Shown: piece after piece, positions 17,457 to 24,865 of the stretch
Numbering within the stretch: the stretch's first letter is position 1
Layout of the letters: each line of letters starts with the position of its first letter
Assembly: GCA_938075305.1 (NCBI GenBank)
Contig: CALJGV010000032.1
Location: forward strand, 62,001-126,000
Source of the DNA: an uncultured bacterium
GTDB taxonomy: Bacteria; Planctomycetota; UBA1135; GCA-002686595
Direction: 5' to 3'
DNA length: 64,000 nucleotides
The notes under the pieces: generated by a model
The model's input: only the letters and a program-made list of their open reading frames with translations
Database searches by the model: none
What the model was told of the DNA's origin: nothing
Made by a program: the position numbers and the translations under genes

Positions 17457-18095
17457 ATGACCCTGCCCAAGGATCCAGCCCAGCGCCCCCACGGAGAGGG
17501 GGCCCCGGAGAAGCGGCCCGACCGTGGCGCGGAGCTCATGTTGGCCTGGCAGCAGGGGGACGACCAGGCGTTCCATGAGCTCGTGGACGCCTACTCCGGG
17601 CAGGTCTTCGCCCTGCTGACGCGGTTCCTCGGCCGCCGCCATCCCAGGCGTGAGGATCTCGTGCAGGAGACGTTCTTGCGCCTGGTCCGCGCCCGCGACC
17701 GCTACACCCCCAGCGCCCGCTTTTCCACCTGGCTCTACACCATCGTTTGGCGCCTCTGCATCAACGAGACCGAACGCTCTCGGAGCCGCCGCGAGCTCTC
17801 CATCGACGGCGCGGGGGAGGAGGGCCAGGTTGTCGACCTGCCGGACAGCGTGGAGCTCGACCCCTTCGACGGCGTGGCCCGGGCGGACGTCATCAAGGAG
17901 GTCCGGGCGGCGATCGCCGAGCTGCCGGACAACCAGCGAATCGCGATGGTGCTGGCCCGCTACCACTCACTCAGCTTCGCCGAGATTGCCGACGTCGTCG
18001 GGTCCTCCGACAAGGCGATCAAGTCGTTGATTCACCGCGCCCGAGAGACGCTCCGGGCGCGGCTCCAGCCGCTCTTCGAGAGAGAAGCCATATGA
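17457..18095 (+). CDS. ECF-type RNA polymerase sigma factor
   Basis: 212-residue sigma70-family protein of the ECF group. Region 2 includes DLVQETFLRLVRARDRYTP and FSTWLYTIVWRLCINE (core binding and -10 recognition). An acidic linker follows, then region 4 with LPDNQRIAMVLARYHSLSFAEIADVVGSSDKAIKSLIHRAR-type helix-turn-helix sequence that reads the -35. It starts an operon: the next gene, a single-TM anti-sigma-like protein, begins in the stop codon (ATGA). Promoter specificity is unknown. The preceding inverted repeat may be part of its control. Confidence 0.92.
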   Translation: MTLPKDPAQRPHGEGAPEKRPDRGAELMLAWQQGDDQAFHELVDAYSGQVFALLTRFLGRRHPRREDLVQETFLRLVRARDRYTPSARFSTWLYTIVWRLCINETERSRSRRELSIDGAGEEGQVVDLPDSVELDPFDGVARADVIKEVRAAIAELPDNQRIAMVLARYHSLSFAEIADVVGSSDKAIKSLIHRARETLRARLQPLFEREAI

Positions 18096-18622
18096 CACCC
18101 CGACGTGAACAAGGAGAGGGCGCTCCCCGCGACCCCCGGAACGAGCTCGACGAGTTGCTCGGGTTCGATCCCGAGCCCAGGCTCCCCGACGTGGTGCGCC
18201 AGAGGATCCATGACCAGCTCGCGGCCGAGAACGGCCGCATGCTGGACGCGATCCTGGGGATGGACGAGGTGACGGCTCCGGTCGACCTTGGGGATCGTGT
18301 CCACGCGGCGGTCCGTGCCGAGGCGCGGCGGCGTCGATTCCGGCCGGTGGGTTGGGTCGCGGTGGCCGCCGCAGCAAGCCTGCTGCTTGCGGCGTCGATC
18401 GGCTGGGACCCTCGCGGGCGGAGCACGGAGAGCGGCGCGAGCGGTGGCGAAGGGGCGGTCGCGGCCCTCGACGTTCCAAGCGCAGAGCTGCTCGCTGCGC
18501 TCCCTTTGCTGGAGTCCCTTGAGTTCCTCGAGCAGGAGCTCGACCCCTTCGAGCAGGAGGTCGCGCTCATGGTGGACCCCCGTGACACTGTCCTCCTTGA
18601 GCTCGTGGAGCTCGGTGGCTGA
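18092..18622 (+). CDS. putative membrane anti-sigma factor
   Basis: 176 residues. An N-terminal cytoplasmic helical region (LDELLGFDPEPRLPDVVRQR ... DRVHAAVRAEARRRR) is followed by one TM helix at about 87-104 (VGWVAVAAAASLLLAASIGW) and an extracytoplasmic Glu/Leu-rich tail. The layout matches membrane anti-sigma factors, which hold the cognate ECF sigma until a signal arrives, and it overlaps the sigma gene by ATGA. No zinc anti-sigma HxxxC-x-x-C motif is present, so the assignment rests on position and topology. A secreted Arg/Glu-rich protein gene follows after 4 bp. Confidence 0.65.
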   Translation: MTPRREQGEGAPRDPRNELDELLGFDPEPRLPDVVRQRIHDQLAAENGRMLDAILGMDEVTAPVDLGDRVHAAVRAEARRRRFRPVGWVAVAAAASLLLAASIGWDPRGRSTESGASGGEGAVAALDVPSAELLAALPLLESLEFLEQELDPFEQEVALMVDPRDTVLLELVELGG

Positions 18623-18626
18623 TCCG

Positions 18627-19787
18627 ATGAAGTTCCGCTGGATCTGTACCTCTTGGCTCGCCCTGGGCCTCCTCTCCGCGGCATCGAGCGCCCTCCCTAC
18701 CCTCCAGGGCGGGTCCTTCGAGGAGGCCGCGCGTTCCATGGATGAGGGCCGCCGGGCTGAGCTTCTGGCGCGCTGGCGATCCATGGATGACGCCACTCGA
18801 GCGCGTATGAAGGCGCGCTTCGAGCGGCTCCAGTCCCTCCCTAAGGAGGAGCAGCAGCGCGCTCTGGAGCGTGGACGTCGACTGATCGAGGAGCTCGAGG
18901 CTACGGAGGAGGCCCTGGACCCTGAGCAGCGGGCCGTCCTGGATCGGTTGCCCGACCGGGAGCGGCGGCGGGTGGTGCGCGGTCTGTTCAGCGACGAGGC
19001 TCGCGGGACGGCGGCGCTCCTGCGACGGATGCTCACGGAGGAGGAGCGCGCGCGGCTCGAGTCCCTCGGGCCGGACGAGCGTGACGCGGTGGTGGCCCGC
19101 CTCAGGCGGCGGGCCATGGATCAGGCCTTCAAGGACCTCTCCCGCATCGGGCGCGACCTCGGGCTGAGCGCAGAGCGGCTGCGGTCGCTGCGTCAGCTGC
19201 CGCTGGAGGAGCGACGCATGGCACTCGTCGCCGAGCTACGGGTCCGCTGCCGGGAGTACGTTGCCGGGCAGGGGCTCCCCCCCGGGCTCACCGCGGAGGC
19301 GTGGGCGCACATGGAGTCCCAGCCGGACAAGCAATTCGTGCGGGGCCTCGCGAGGATGCTGCGGCGTGACCCATCCTTCGGCATCCCCCCTGAGCGTTGG
19401 GAGAAGCTCCAGCGCAAGCGGGCCGGTCAGGCGCGGCGGTTGGCGGCGCTCTCTGAGCCCTCGATGCAGCAGCGGTCGCAGCGCCCCGAGCTCGCGGGTC
19501 GCGCCCTGCGACAGGAGGCGCTCGCCAGCCGGAGATCCGAGGCCGTCGCCGCCCTCGTGGGCATCGGGCACCTGGGAGATCCAGAGCGGGAGCGCCTCGG
19601 GTCCCTCTCGTCCGAGGACCTCTGGTCGGTCTACAAGGCGTCGCTTGAGCGGCTGGGGCGTGGGCTGGACGGCCGCTCCGCGGTGACCGAGGCCATGGCC
19701 GTGACGTCGAGGCGGAACGAGATGGGGCGCCGTGGTGATGCACGCGGCGACGCGAAGGGGTCCGGCCGATCCCGCGGCAGGCGCTGA
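18627..19787 (+). CDS. secreted Arg/Glu-rich helical protein, DUF3106-like
   Basis: 386 residues with a signal peptide (MKFRWICTSWLALGLLSAAS) and a long charged, helical region. Recurrent short motifs are of the form L-P-x-x-E/Q-R-x-x-x-L (SLPKEEQQRAL, RLPDRERRRVV, SLGPDERDAVV, QLPLEERRMAL), resembling the low-complexity DUF3106 type found next to ECF sigma factors. The C-terminus is Gly/Arg-rich. As third gene of the sigma operon it could be the periplasmic sensor or co-regulator, like CpxP/ZraP-type repeat proteins, but this is inference. Confidence 0.6.
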   Translation: MKFRWICTSWLALGLLSAASSALPTLQGGSFEEAARSMDEGRRAELLARWRSMDDATRARMKARFERLQSLPKEEQQRALERGRRLIEELEATEEALDPEQRAVLDRLPDRERRRVVRGLFSDEARGTAALLRRMLTEEERARLESLGPDERDAVVARLRRRAMDQAFKDLSRIGRDLGLSAERLRSLRQLPLEERRMALVAELRVRCREYVAGQGLPPGLTAEAWAHMESQPDKQFVRGLARMLRRDPSFGIPPERWEKLQRKRAGQARRLAALSEPSMQQRSQRPELAGRALRQEALASRRSEAVAALVGIGHLGDPERERLGSLSSEDLWSVYKASLERLGRGLDGRSAVTEAMAVTSRRNEMGRRGDARGDAKGSGRSRGRR

Positions 19788-19836
19788 AGCGACGGTCCCT
19801 GGGGGACCAGATCTCGGTTAGCTTTCCGGCGTGCAG

Positions 19837-21018
19837 ATGGACTCGCCGACGCCCTCGCCCCTCGAACTTCCCTTCGTGGGCATCGACCGGATGCCGCCGC
19901 AGGAGCGGCGGGCGGCGTTGATCGACCTGCGGGCGCCCTCGGAGTTCGCCGAGGATCACGCGCCCGGCGCCATCAACGTCCCGCTCTTCCAGGATGACAC
20001 CAGGTCTTATGTGGGGCTGCTCTACCGTCAGTTCGGGCCGGAGGCGGCGTTCCAGGAGGGACGCGCTGCGGTGGTGGAGGGGGTCCAGACCCTCGTGAGC
20101 AACATTCTCTCGGCGATCGGCCGCCCCATGCCAGCGGAGGACCTGCGGAGCCGGGTACTCGAGCTGACGGGTGGAGGGATGGCCCGCATGGAGGGGGCCC
20201 TGGAGCTTTGTCCCGCGGGCGACCTCGAGGATGACGCGGTCGTGTTCTCCTGCGCACGGGGCGGGCTCCGGTCGCGGAGCGTCGTCGCCCTCATGAGGTC
20301 CATCGGCCTCGACACGGCGGTCGGGCTGGAGGGCGGCTATCGCGCCTATCGCCACAGCGTCATGGAGCGGCTGGAGGCCTGGGAGCCGCCCGAGATGGTC
20401 GTCTCCCTGCGCGGGCTGACCGGCGTGGGCAAGACCCTCGTGCTCCGCGCGATCGAGGAACTGCGCCCGGACTGGACGCTGGACCTCGAGGGCATCGCCG
20501 GTCACCGGAGCTCGCTGCTCGGGATGGTCGGCCTCGCGCCCGTCTCGCAGAAGGCCTTCGAGTCGGGGCTCTGCCGCCGAGCAGCGCGCGGCTTCCCCGC
20601 GGGGGTGATGATCGTCGAGGGTGAGAGCCGCAAGGTGGGTGACGCCGTCATCCCGTCGTCCTTCTGGGCGGCCATGGGGGCTGCCACCAACATAGAGATC
20701 ACCGCGCAGATGCCGCGCCGGGTCGAGGTCCTCTCGGAGGACTACCTGGCCGACCCGTCGGCCCTCCCGCTCCTCCGGCGTCAGCTGGAGACCGTCTCTG
20801 AGCGGATGCCCGGGGCTCCCGACCTCGCGGGGATGCTGGACCGGGGAGTGATCGGTCCGCTGGTGGAGCTGCTGCTCGAGCGCTACTACGACCCCCTCTA
20901 CCGCCGCAGCGAGGCGGGCAAGGAGTACGCCGTGAGCATCGACGCGGCGTGCGCGGAGGACGCGGCCTCAGCGGTGATCCGGTGGGTCGAGGGCCGCCTC
21001 GAGTCGGTCCGAGATTGA
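19837..21018 (+). CDS. selU: tRNA 2-selenouridine synthase
   Basis: 393-residue homologue of SelU/MnmH, which replaces sulfur by selenium at the wobble 2-thiouridine of tRNA using selenophosphate. The N-terminal rhodanese-like domain has DLRAPSEFAEDHAPGAINVP and the active loop FSCARGGLRSRS with Cys139. It is joined to a P-loop domain with GLTGVGKT at 193-200. The Cys sits some 40 residues later than in E. coli because of an insertion near residues 95-135. ATG 19837 is used; a GTG at 19831 is equally possible. Selenophosphate synthetase (selD) is not in the window. Confidence 0.9.
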   Translation: MDSPTPSPLELPFVGIDRMPPQERRAALIDLRAPSEFAEDHAPGAINVPLFQDDTRSYVGLLYRQFGPEAAFQEGRAAVVEGVQTLVSNILSAIGRPMPAEDLRSRVLELTGGGMARMEGALELCPAGDLEDDAVVFSCARGGLRSRSVVALMRSIGLDTAVGLEGGYRAYRHSVMERLEAWEPPEMVVSLRGLTGVGKTLVLRAIEELRPDWTLDLEGIAGHRSSLLGMVGLAPVSQKAFESGLCRRAARGFPAGVMIVEGESRKVGDAVIPSSFWAAMGAATNIEITAQMPRRVEVLSEDYLADPSALPLLRRQLETVSERMPGAPDLAGMLDRGVIGPLVELLLERYYDPLYRRSEAGKEYAVSIDAACAEDAASAVIRWVEGRLESVRD

Positions 21019-21124
21019 TCCTTTGCAAGGCCTGAACCTGGCAGGGCAGTGATCCCAAGCGTTGGGGCTGGCGGGGGCGAGCCGGGGCGTTTCTCCTGCG
21101 TGCCAGTCTCGCACCCCGACTCCG

Positions 21125-22897
21125 ATGAATCCGATCCTGCTCTTGATCGCCGCTGCTCTTCCCGGGGCAGGCCACGCGGTCCACGCCCAGCCTGCGCCCC
21201 TCTCGGCGGCCCAGGACATCACCGACCTGATCGCCCAGCTGGAGGGGGACGACCCCGCGCAGAAGCTGGCAGCGGCCGAGCGGATCAGGGGCCTCGGTAA
21301 GCGTGGCGCGAAGGCTGTCCCGGCGCTCATGGGCGTTCTGCCCTCGGGGGATGGCCCGCTGGTGGACGCGAGCATCGAGGCGCTGGTGGCGGTCGGCCCG
21401 AAGGCCCGGGCAGCGCTGCTCGAGGCGCTCGAGAGCGGGAGCTTCGAGGGCGAGCCGATGCCCCCTGGCCCCGTATCCGCCGCGCTCCTCCAGCTCGGCA
21501 AGCGCGCGCAGGCCGCGGTCGAGGCCTATATCGAGGCGGCCGAGCGCGGCCCGGCGCTGTTCCGGACGTTGGAAGAGCTCGGCCTCGCCGGCCTTCCCTT
21601 CCTCGTGGACGCCGCGGCGGAAGGCGGCGCGGCGACGCCGGATGCGCTGCGGTCGATCCGGCGCCTCGCGGCCCGCGAGGTGCGCACCGACGAGCCGCTC
21701 GCCAAGGCGCTCAAGCGCGTGGACGACGAGGACCTCGCGGGCGCGATCACCGTTAGCTGGACCCAGGCGCCCGGGCGCGCCGACGTTGAGGACCTGGGTC
21801 GATGGATCGAGAGCGATCGGCCCGAGCTGGCCGAGACCGGGCTCTGGGCAGCAGGGCTCATGGGCGGTGGCGCGGCCTCCCTGGCCGGGCCCGCGCTGGC
21901 GCGAGCCTTCGACCCCGATCCCCATATTCGCCGGTCGGCGCTGTGGTCGGTGGGGTCGATGGTCTCCGGAGACCCCGGCGTCCCCGTGGCCGTGATCCCC
22001 GCGAGCTTCCCCGGGGCCAGCGCGGCGGCGCGCAAGCGCGTCGAGGCCGCGGCCGAGAGCGAGGCCGTCGTCATCTGGCGGGAGGCCGGGAAGCCTCTGG
22101 GCTTCCGTGGAAGGGTCGGCGATCAGGCCCGAAAGCTCTGGGCGATCGCGCCGACCTGGACCTTCTCCGTCGAGCCCTACCCCGCAGCACCGGACCCCGA
22201 CGCTGCGCCAGCCCCCGTCCAGGCGGCGATCGGCCGCCTGATCTCCTCGGCTGCGGGCTGGGCCGCTGACGCGGGGACCGAGATCGACGCCGTCTTGGCC
22301 TCCCGCATCCTCAGTCAGGCGGGGGTGACCTCTGAGGCGGCGGTGGCGCTCTGGGCCGGGTGGCTCGAAGCGGAGAGCGCAGACCTGCGCCGAGAGGCCC
22401 TGGTGGGGATGCGCCCGATCGGTCGTGGAGTGATCGAGCACGAGGCGCTGGTGATCCAGCAGCTCGCCGACCCCACCACCCAGGTCGTCGCAGCGCAGGT
22501 GCTCGCGTCCATCTCCACCCCCACGGCGTGGACCGCAGCGGTGGAGGCCGTCGCCGCCATGGAGGGCAAGCCCCCCTTCCCCATGCTGGCGGCCATCGGC
22601 CGCTTCGACCTCGCGGCGCTGCGCCCCGGGCTCGATCGGTTCCGGGAGCTGTACCGGGAGGGTCACTACATCATGGCTGCGCTGATGATCCGCTTCGGCG
22701 ATGAGGTGGTGGAGGACTTCACCGCCGAGCTCGGCGCTGGCCTCGCCGACCGCCGCATGGTGGCCGCCGAGTCCCTCGGGCACATGGGCGCCGCCGCGCG
22801 GCCGGCGCTCCCCAAGCTCCGGGCGCTGAAGGAGCGCAGCCCCATCGCGCAGAAGCTGCTCGTGGACGCGATCAGCAGGATCGAAGCGGGCGGCTGA
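21125..22897 (+). CDS. secreted HEAT-repeat protein
   Basis: 590 residues with a signal peptide (MNPILLLIAAALPGAGHAVH) and tandem helical pairs of the HEAT type through most of the length. Examples are DDPAQKLAAAERIRGLGKRG, LVDASIEALVAVGPKARAAL, and near the end MVAAESLGHMGAAARPALPK. The proteins form curved scaffolds for protein-protein contact. No catalytic motif is seen. The ATG at 21125 begins the signal peptide. The last 26 bp overlap the convergent HAD phosphatase gene. Confidence 0.72.
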   Translation: MNPILLLIAAALPGAGHAVHAQPAPLSAAQDITDLIAQLEGDDPAQKLAAAERIRGLGKRGAKAVPALMGVLPSGDGPLVDASIEALVAVGPKARAALLEALESGSFEGEPMPPGPVSAALLQLGKRAQAAVEAYIEAAERGPALFRTLEELGLAGLPFLVDAAAEGGAATPDALRSIRRLAAREVRTDEPLAKALKRVDDEDLAGAITVSWTQAPGRADVEDLGRWIESDRPELAETGLWAAGLMGGGAASLAGPALARAFDPDPHIRRSALWSVGSMVSGDPGVPVAVIPASFPGASAAARKRVEAAAESEAVVIWREAGKPLGFRGRVGDQARKLWAIAPTWTFSVEPYPAAPDPDAAPAPVQAAIGRLISSAAGWAADAGTEIDAVLASRILSQAGVTSEAAVALWAGWLEAESADLRREALVGMRPIGRGVIEHEALVIQQLADPTTQVVAAQVLASISTPTAWTAAVEAVAAMEGKPPFPMLAAIGRFDLAALRPGLDRFRELYREGHYIMAALMIRFGDEVVEDFTAELGAGLADRRMVAAESLGHMGAAARPALPKLRALKERSPIAQKLLVDAISRIEAGG

Positions 22898-23588
22898 GCG
22901 CCGCGGCGACCTGGGAGAGGTCGTCGAAGCGGTGGTCCACGGCCCGTGACAGGCGCGGGTCCTCAGCCGGTCGCTCGCCGTGCCGGATCAGGCCGCTCTG
23001 GACCCCGGCTCGGCGCGCGCTGAGGCAATCGTCCACGTCGTCTCCGACGAAGAGCACGGCCTCGTGCTGGGGCGGGTCGTACTCGTGCGCCACGACGGGT
23101 GGGAAGACCTCTCCCAGGTCCCAGCGCCGGATGATCTCGTGGACAGGTTCAGGGGAGGGTTTGTTCTCGAGCGCGCGGTCGAGGTGGGGCGAGTGGTGGG
23201 AGCGGGCGATCTGGACGCGGAAGAGCTCAGCGCTGGGCCGATAGCCTCGCCCCTGGAGGAGCCGGTCGAAGGCCTCGAGGGCCTCATGGTTGTTGCGGGT
23301 GCAGATCGCGGTCTCGAGCGACGGTCCCCGCTCCTCGAGCGCGGCGACCAGCGCCGGGAAGCCTGCGCCCAGCTCCATCCGCTCGAGGGCGACGCGTTCC
23401 TCCTCCCAGACCATTGCCTCCATCCGGGTCCGGTCCGCGTCATCGGACGCGTGGGCGGCGATCCAGGCCAGGATCGAGCCCGAGGTGGGCATGCCGATCC
23501 GGGCGCGTATCCGGTCGAAGCGGATGGCGCCTGGAGCCGTGAGGGTGCCGTCGAGGTCGAAGATGGCGCCGGCGAATCGGGGGCTCAT
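22872..23588 (-). CDS. HAD-superfamily phosphatase
   Basis: 238-residue haloacid-dehalogenase-type hydrolase. Motif I is FDLDGTLTAP with nucleophile Asp11 and acid/base Asp13, motif II is the Thr in AICTRNN, and motif IV is VLFVGDDVDDCLSARRAG. The helical cap lies between residues about 20 and 90. It resembles phosphoglycolate-phosphatase-like enzymes; the substrate is not predictable. Its ATG overlaps the stop of the glycosyltransferase gene (ATGA), so they are co-translated. The 3' end runs 26 bp into the convergent HEAT gene. Confidence 0.87.
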   Translation of the reverse strand: MSPRFAGAIFDLDGTLTAPGAIRFDRIRARIGMPTSGSILAWIAAHASDDADRTRMEAMVWEEERVALERMELGAGFPALVAALEERGPSLETAICTRNNHEALEAFDRLLQGRGYRPSAELFRVQIARSHHSPHLDRALENKPSPEPVHEIIRRWDLGEVFPPVVAHEYDPPQHEAVLFVGDDVDDCLSARRAGVQSGLIRHGERPAEDPRLSRAVDHRFDDLSQVAAALSRPLRSC

Positions 23589-24754
23589 CGGAACCTCCTC
23601 CACGGCGCGCTCTCGCAGGCGGCGATCAGGTCCCTTAGCGGATAGGACGTCCCACGCCAGACGACGGACTGGGTGACCAGGGCCGTGAGCGTTGAACGCC
23701 AGAGGGTGAAGAGGAAGAGGCTGAGGCCGATGGGGAAGAAGGCCGCGGTGGCCGGGGGGAGGCCAGATCGTTCGGCGGCCTTCCAGGCAGCACGCAGGTG
23801 GAGTAGAGCCGCGAACGCGGCGAGGCTCCGGGCCAGAGGGGGCACGCTGGAAACCCAGGGGAGGACGAAAGGGGCGATCAGGACCAGCCCGATGAACCCG
23901 GTCGCGGCGACCACGGCGGAGAGCCGGAAGTCGACGCCGGCGAAGGCGTTCTTGACGAGGCCGTTCATCATCGAGCGCAAGCTGGGGTACCACTCGATGT
24001 TGATGAGCGCGCTGGCGTAGACGAACTCCGAACGGCCGCCGGCGGACTTCATCATTCGCCCGAGGCCCAGGTCGTCGATGACGCACATTCGCAGTGTCGA
24101 GTGCCCGCCTGCTTCCAGGTAGGTGCGTCGCCGGACGAGGTTCAGGGCGCCGATCCCGACCGCGGATCGGGCGCCGGGCACCGGCGCCCGCCACGGCTGG
24201 GTGAAGAGTCCGAAGAGCACGCCGAACGCGGCGATCATCCCGGACAGAGTGAAGGACCGGGTGCGGATGGCCGGGCCGCCGGTCAGGTGGTCGAGCCCGC
24301 CCCCCGCGGCGTACCGAACGACACTCTCCACGGCGCCTGGGGCGAAGACCACGTCCGCGTCGGTGAAGAGGATCCAGTCCACCTCCCCCGCGGCCTCGGC
24401 GCCCCGCGCGAGGGCGTGGCTCTTGCCGAGCCAGCCCTCGGGGAGCTCATCCACCCGGACCGAGCGGAGGCGCCCGTACTCGGCCTGGAGGTCGGCCAGG
24501 ATCCGGGGCGTCCCGTCGCTGGAACGGTCGTCGACGACCACCACCTCGGTCGCGGGCCCCAGGCCGTCCAGGAGCGAGCGCAGGGCTGGTTCTATGGTCT
24601 GCTCCTCGTCCCGGGCCGCGATCACGACGGCGACGGGCGGTGCCTCGAGGTCCTCCGGGTCCGGCTCGAGGAGCTGTATCCGAGCCATCTTGGGCGCCAC
24701 CCACAGGGTCCCGAGGAGCGCGACTAGCGCGAGGATGGCGGCGAAGAGCGTCAT
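23585..24754 (-). CDS. membrane glycosyltransferase family 2, HpnB-like
   Basis: 389 residues. One N-terminal TM anchor is followed by a GT-A domain with VVVVDDRSSDGT (nucleotide-sugar Asp residues at 75-76) and DWILFTDADVVF (DxD-type metal site at 132-134), then C-terminal hydrophobic helices (about 240-370). The LPEGWLGKSHALARGAEAA block is characteristic of the hopanoid-biosynthesis-associated HpnB group, though no other hopanoid gene is nearby. It would transfer a sugar to a lipid or a membrane acceptor. It heads a two-gene operon with the HAD phosphatase and diverges from pepN. Confidence 0.85.
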   Translation of the reverse strand: MTLFAAILALVALLGTLWVAPKMARIQLLEPDPEDLEAPPVAVVIAARDEEQTIEPALRSLLDGLGPATEVVVVDDRSSDGTPRILADLQAEYGRLRSVRVDELPEGWLGKSHALARGAEAAGEVDWILFTDADVVFAPGAVESVVRYAAGGGLDHLTGGPAIRTRSFTLSGMIAAFGVLFGLFTQPWRAPVPGARSAVGIGALNLVRRRTYLEAGGHSTLRMCVIDDLGLGRMMKSAGGRSEFVYASALINIEWYPSLRSMMNGLVKNAFAGVDFRLSAVVAATGFIGLVLIAPFVLPWVSSVPPLARSLAAFAALLHLRAAWKAAERSGLPPATAAFFPIGLSLFLFTLWRSTLTALVTQSVVWRGTSYPLRDLIAACESAPWRRFR

Positions 24755-24865
24755 GTCTGAGTGTCCATCCCCTCCTGGGACGTGCGCGGGATCACCCGCG
24801 GCCCCACGGTGCTAACCTCTTCGGCCTCCCAGCGCACCCAGTTCCTCCTCCGCCGTAGCGAATCC

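Noticed and set aside
20699-22783. Long antisense frame across selU and the HEAT protein
   Set aside because: It spans two real genes and their gap and has biased composition typical of a shadow frame.
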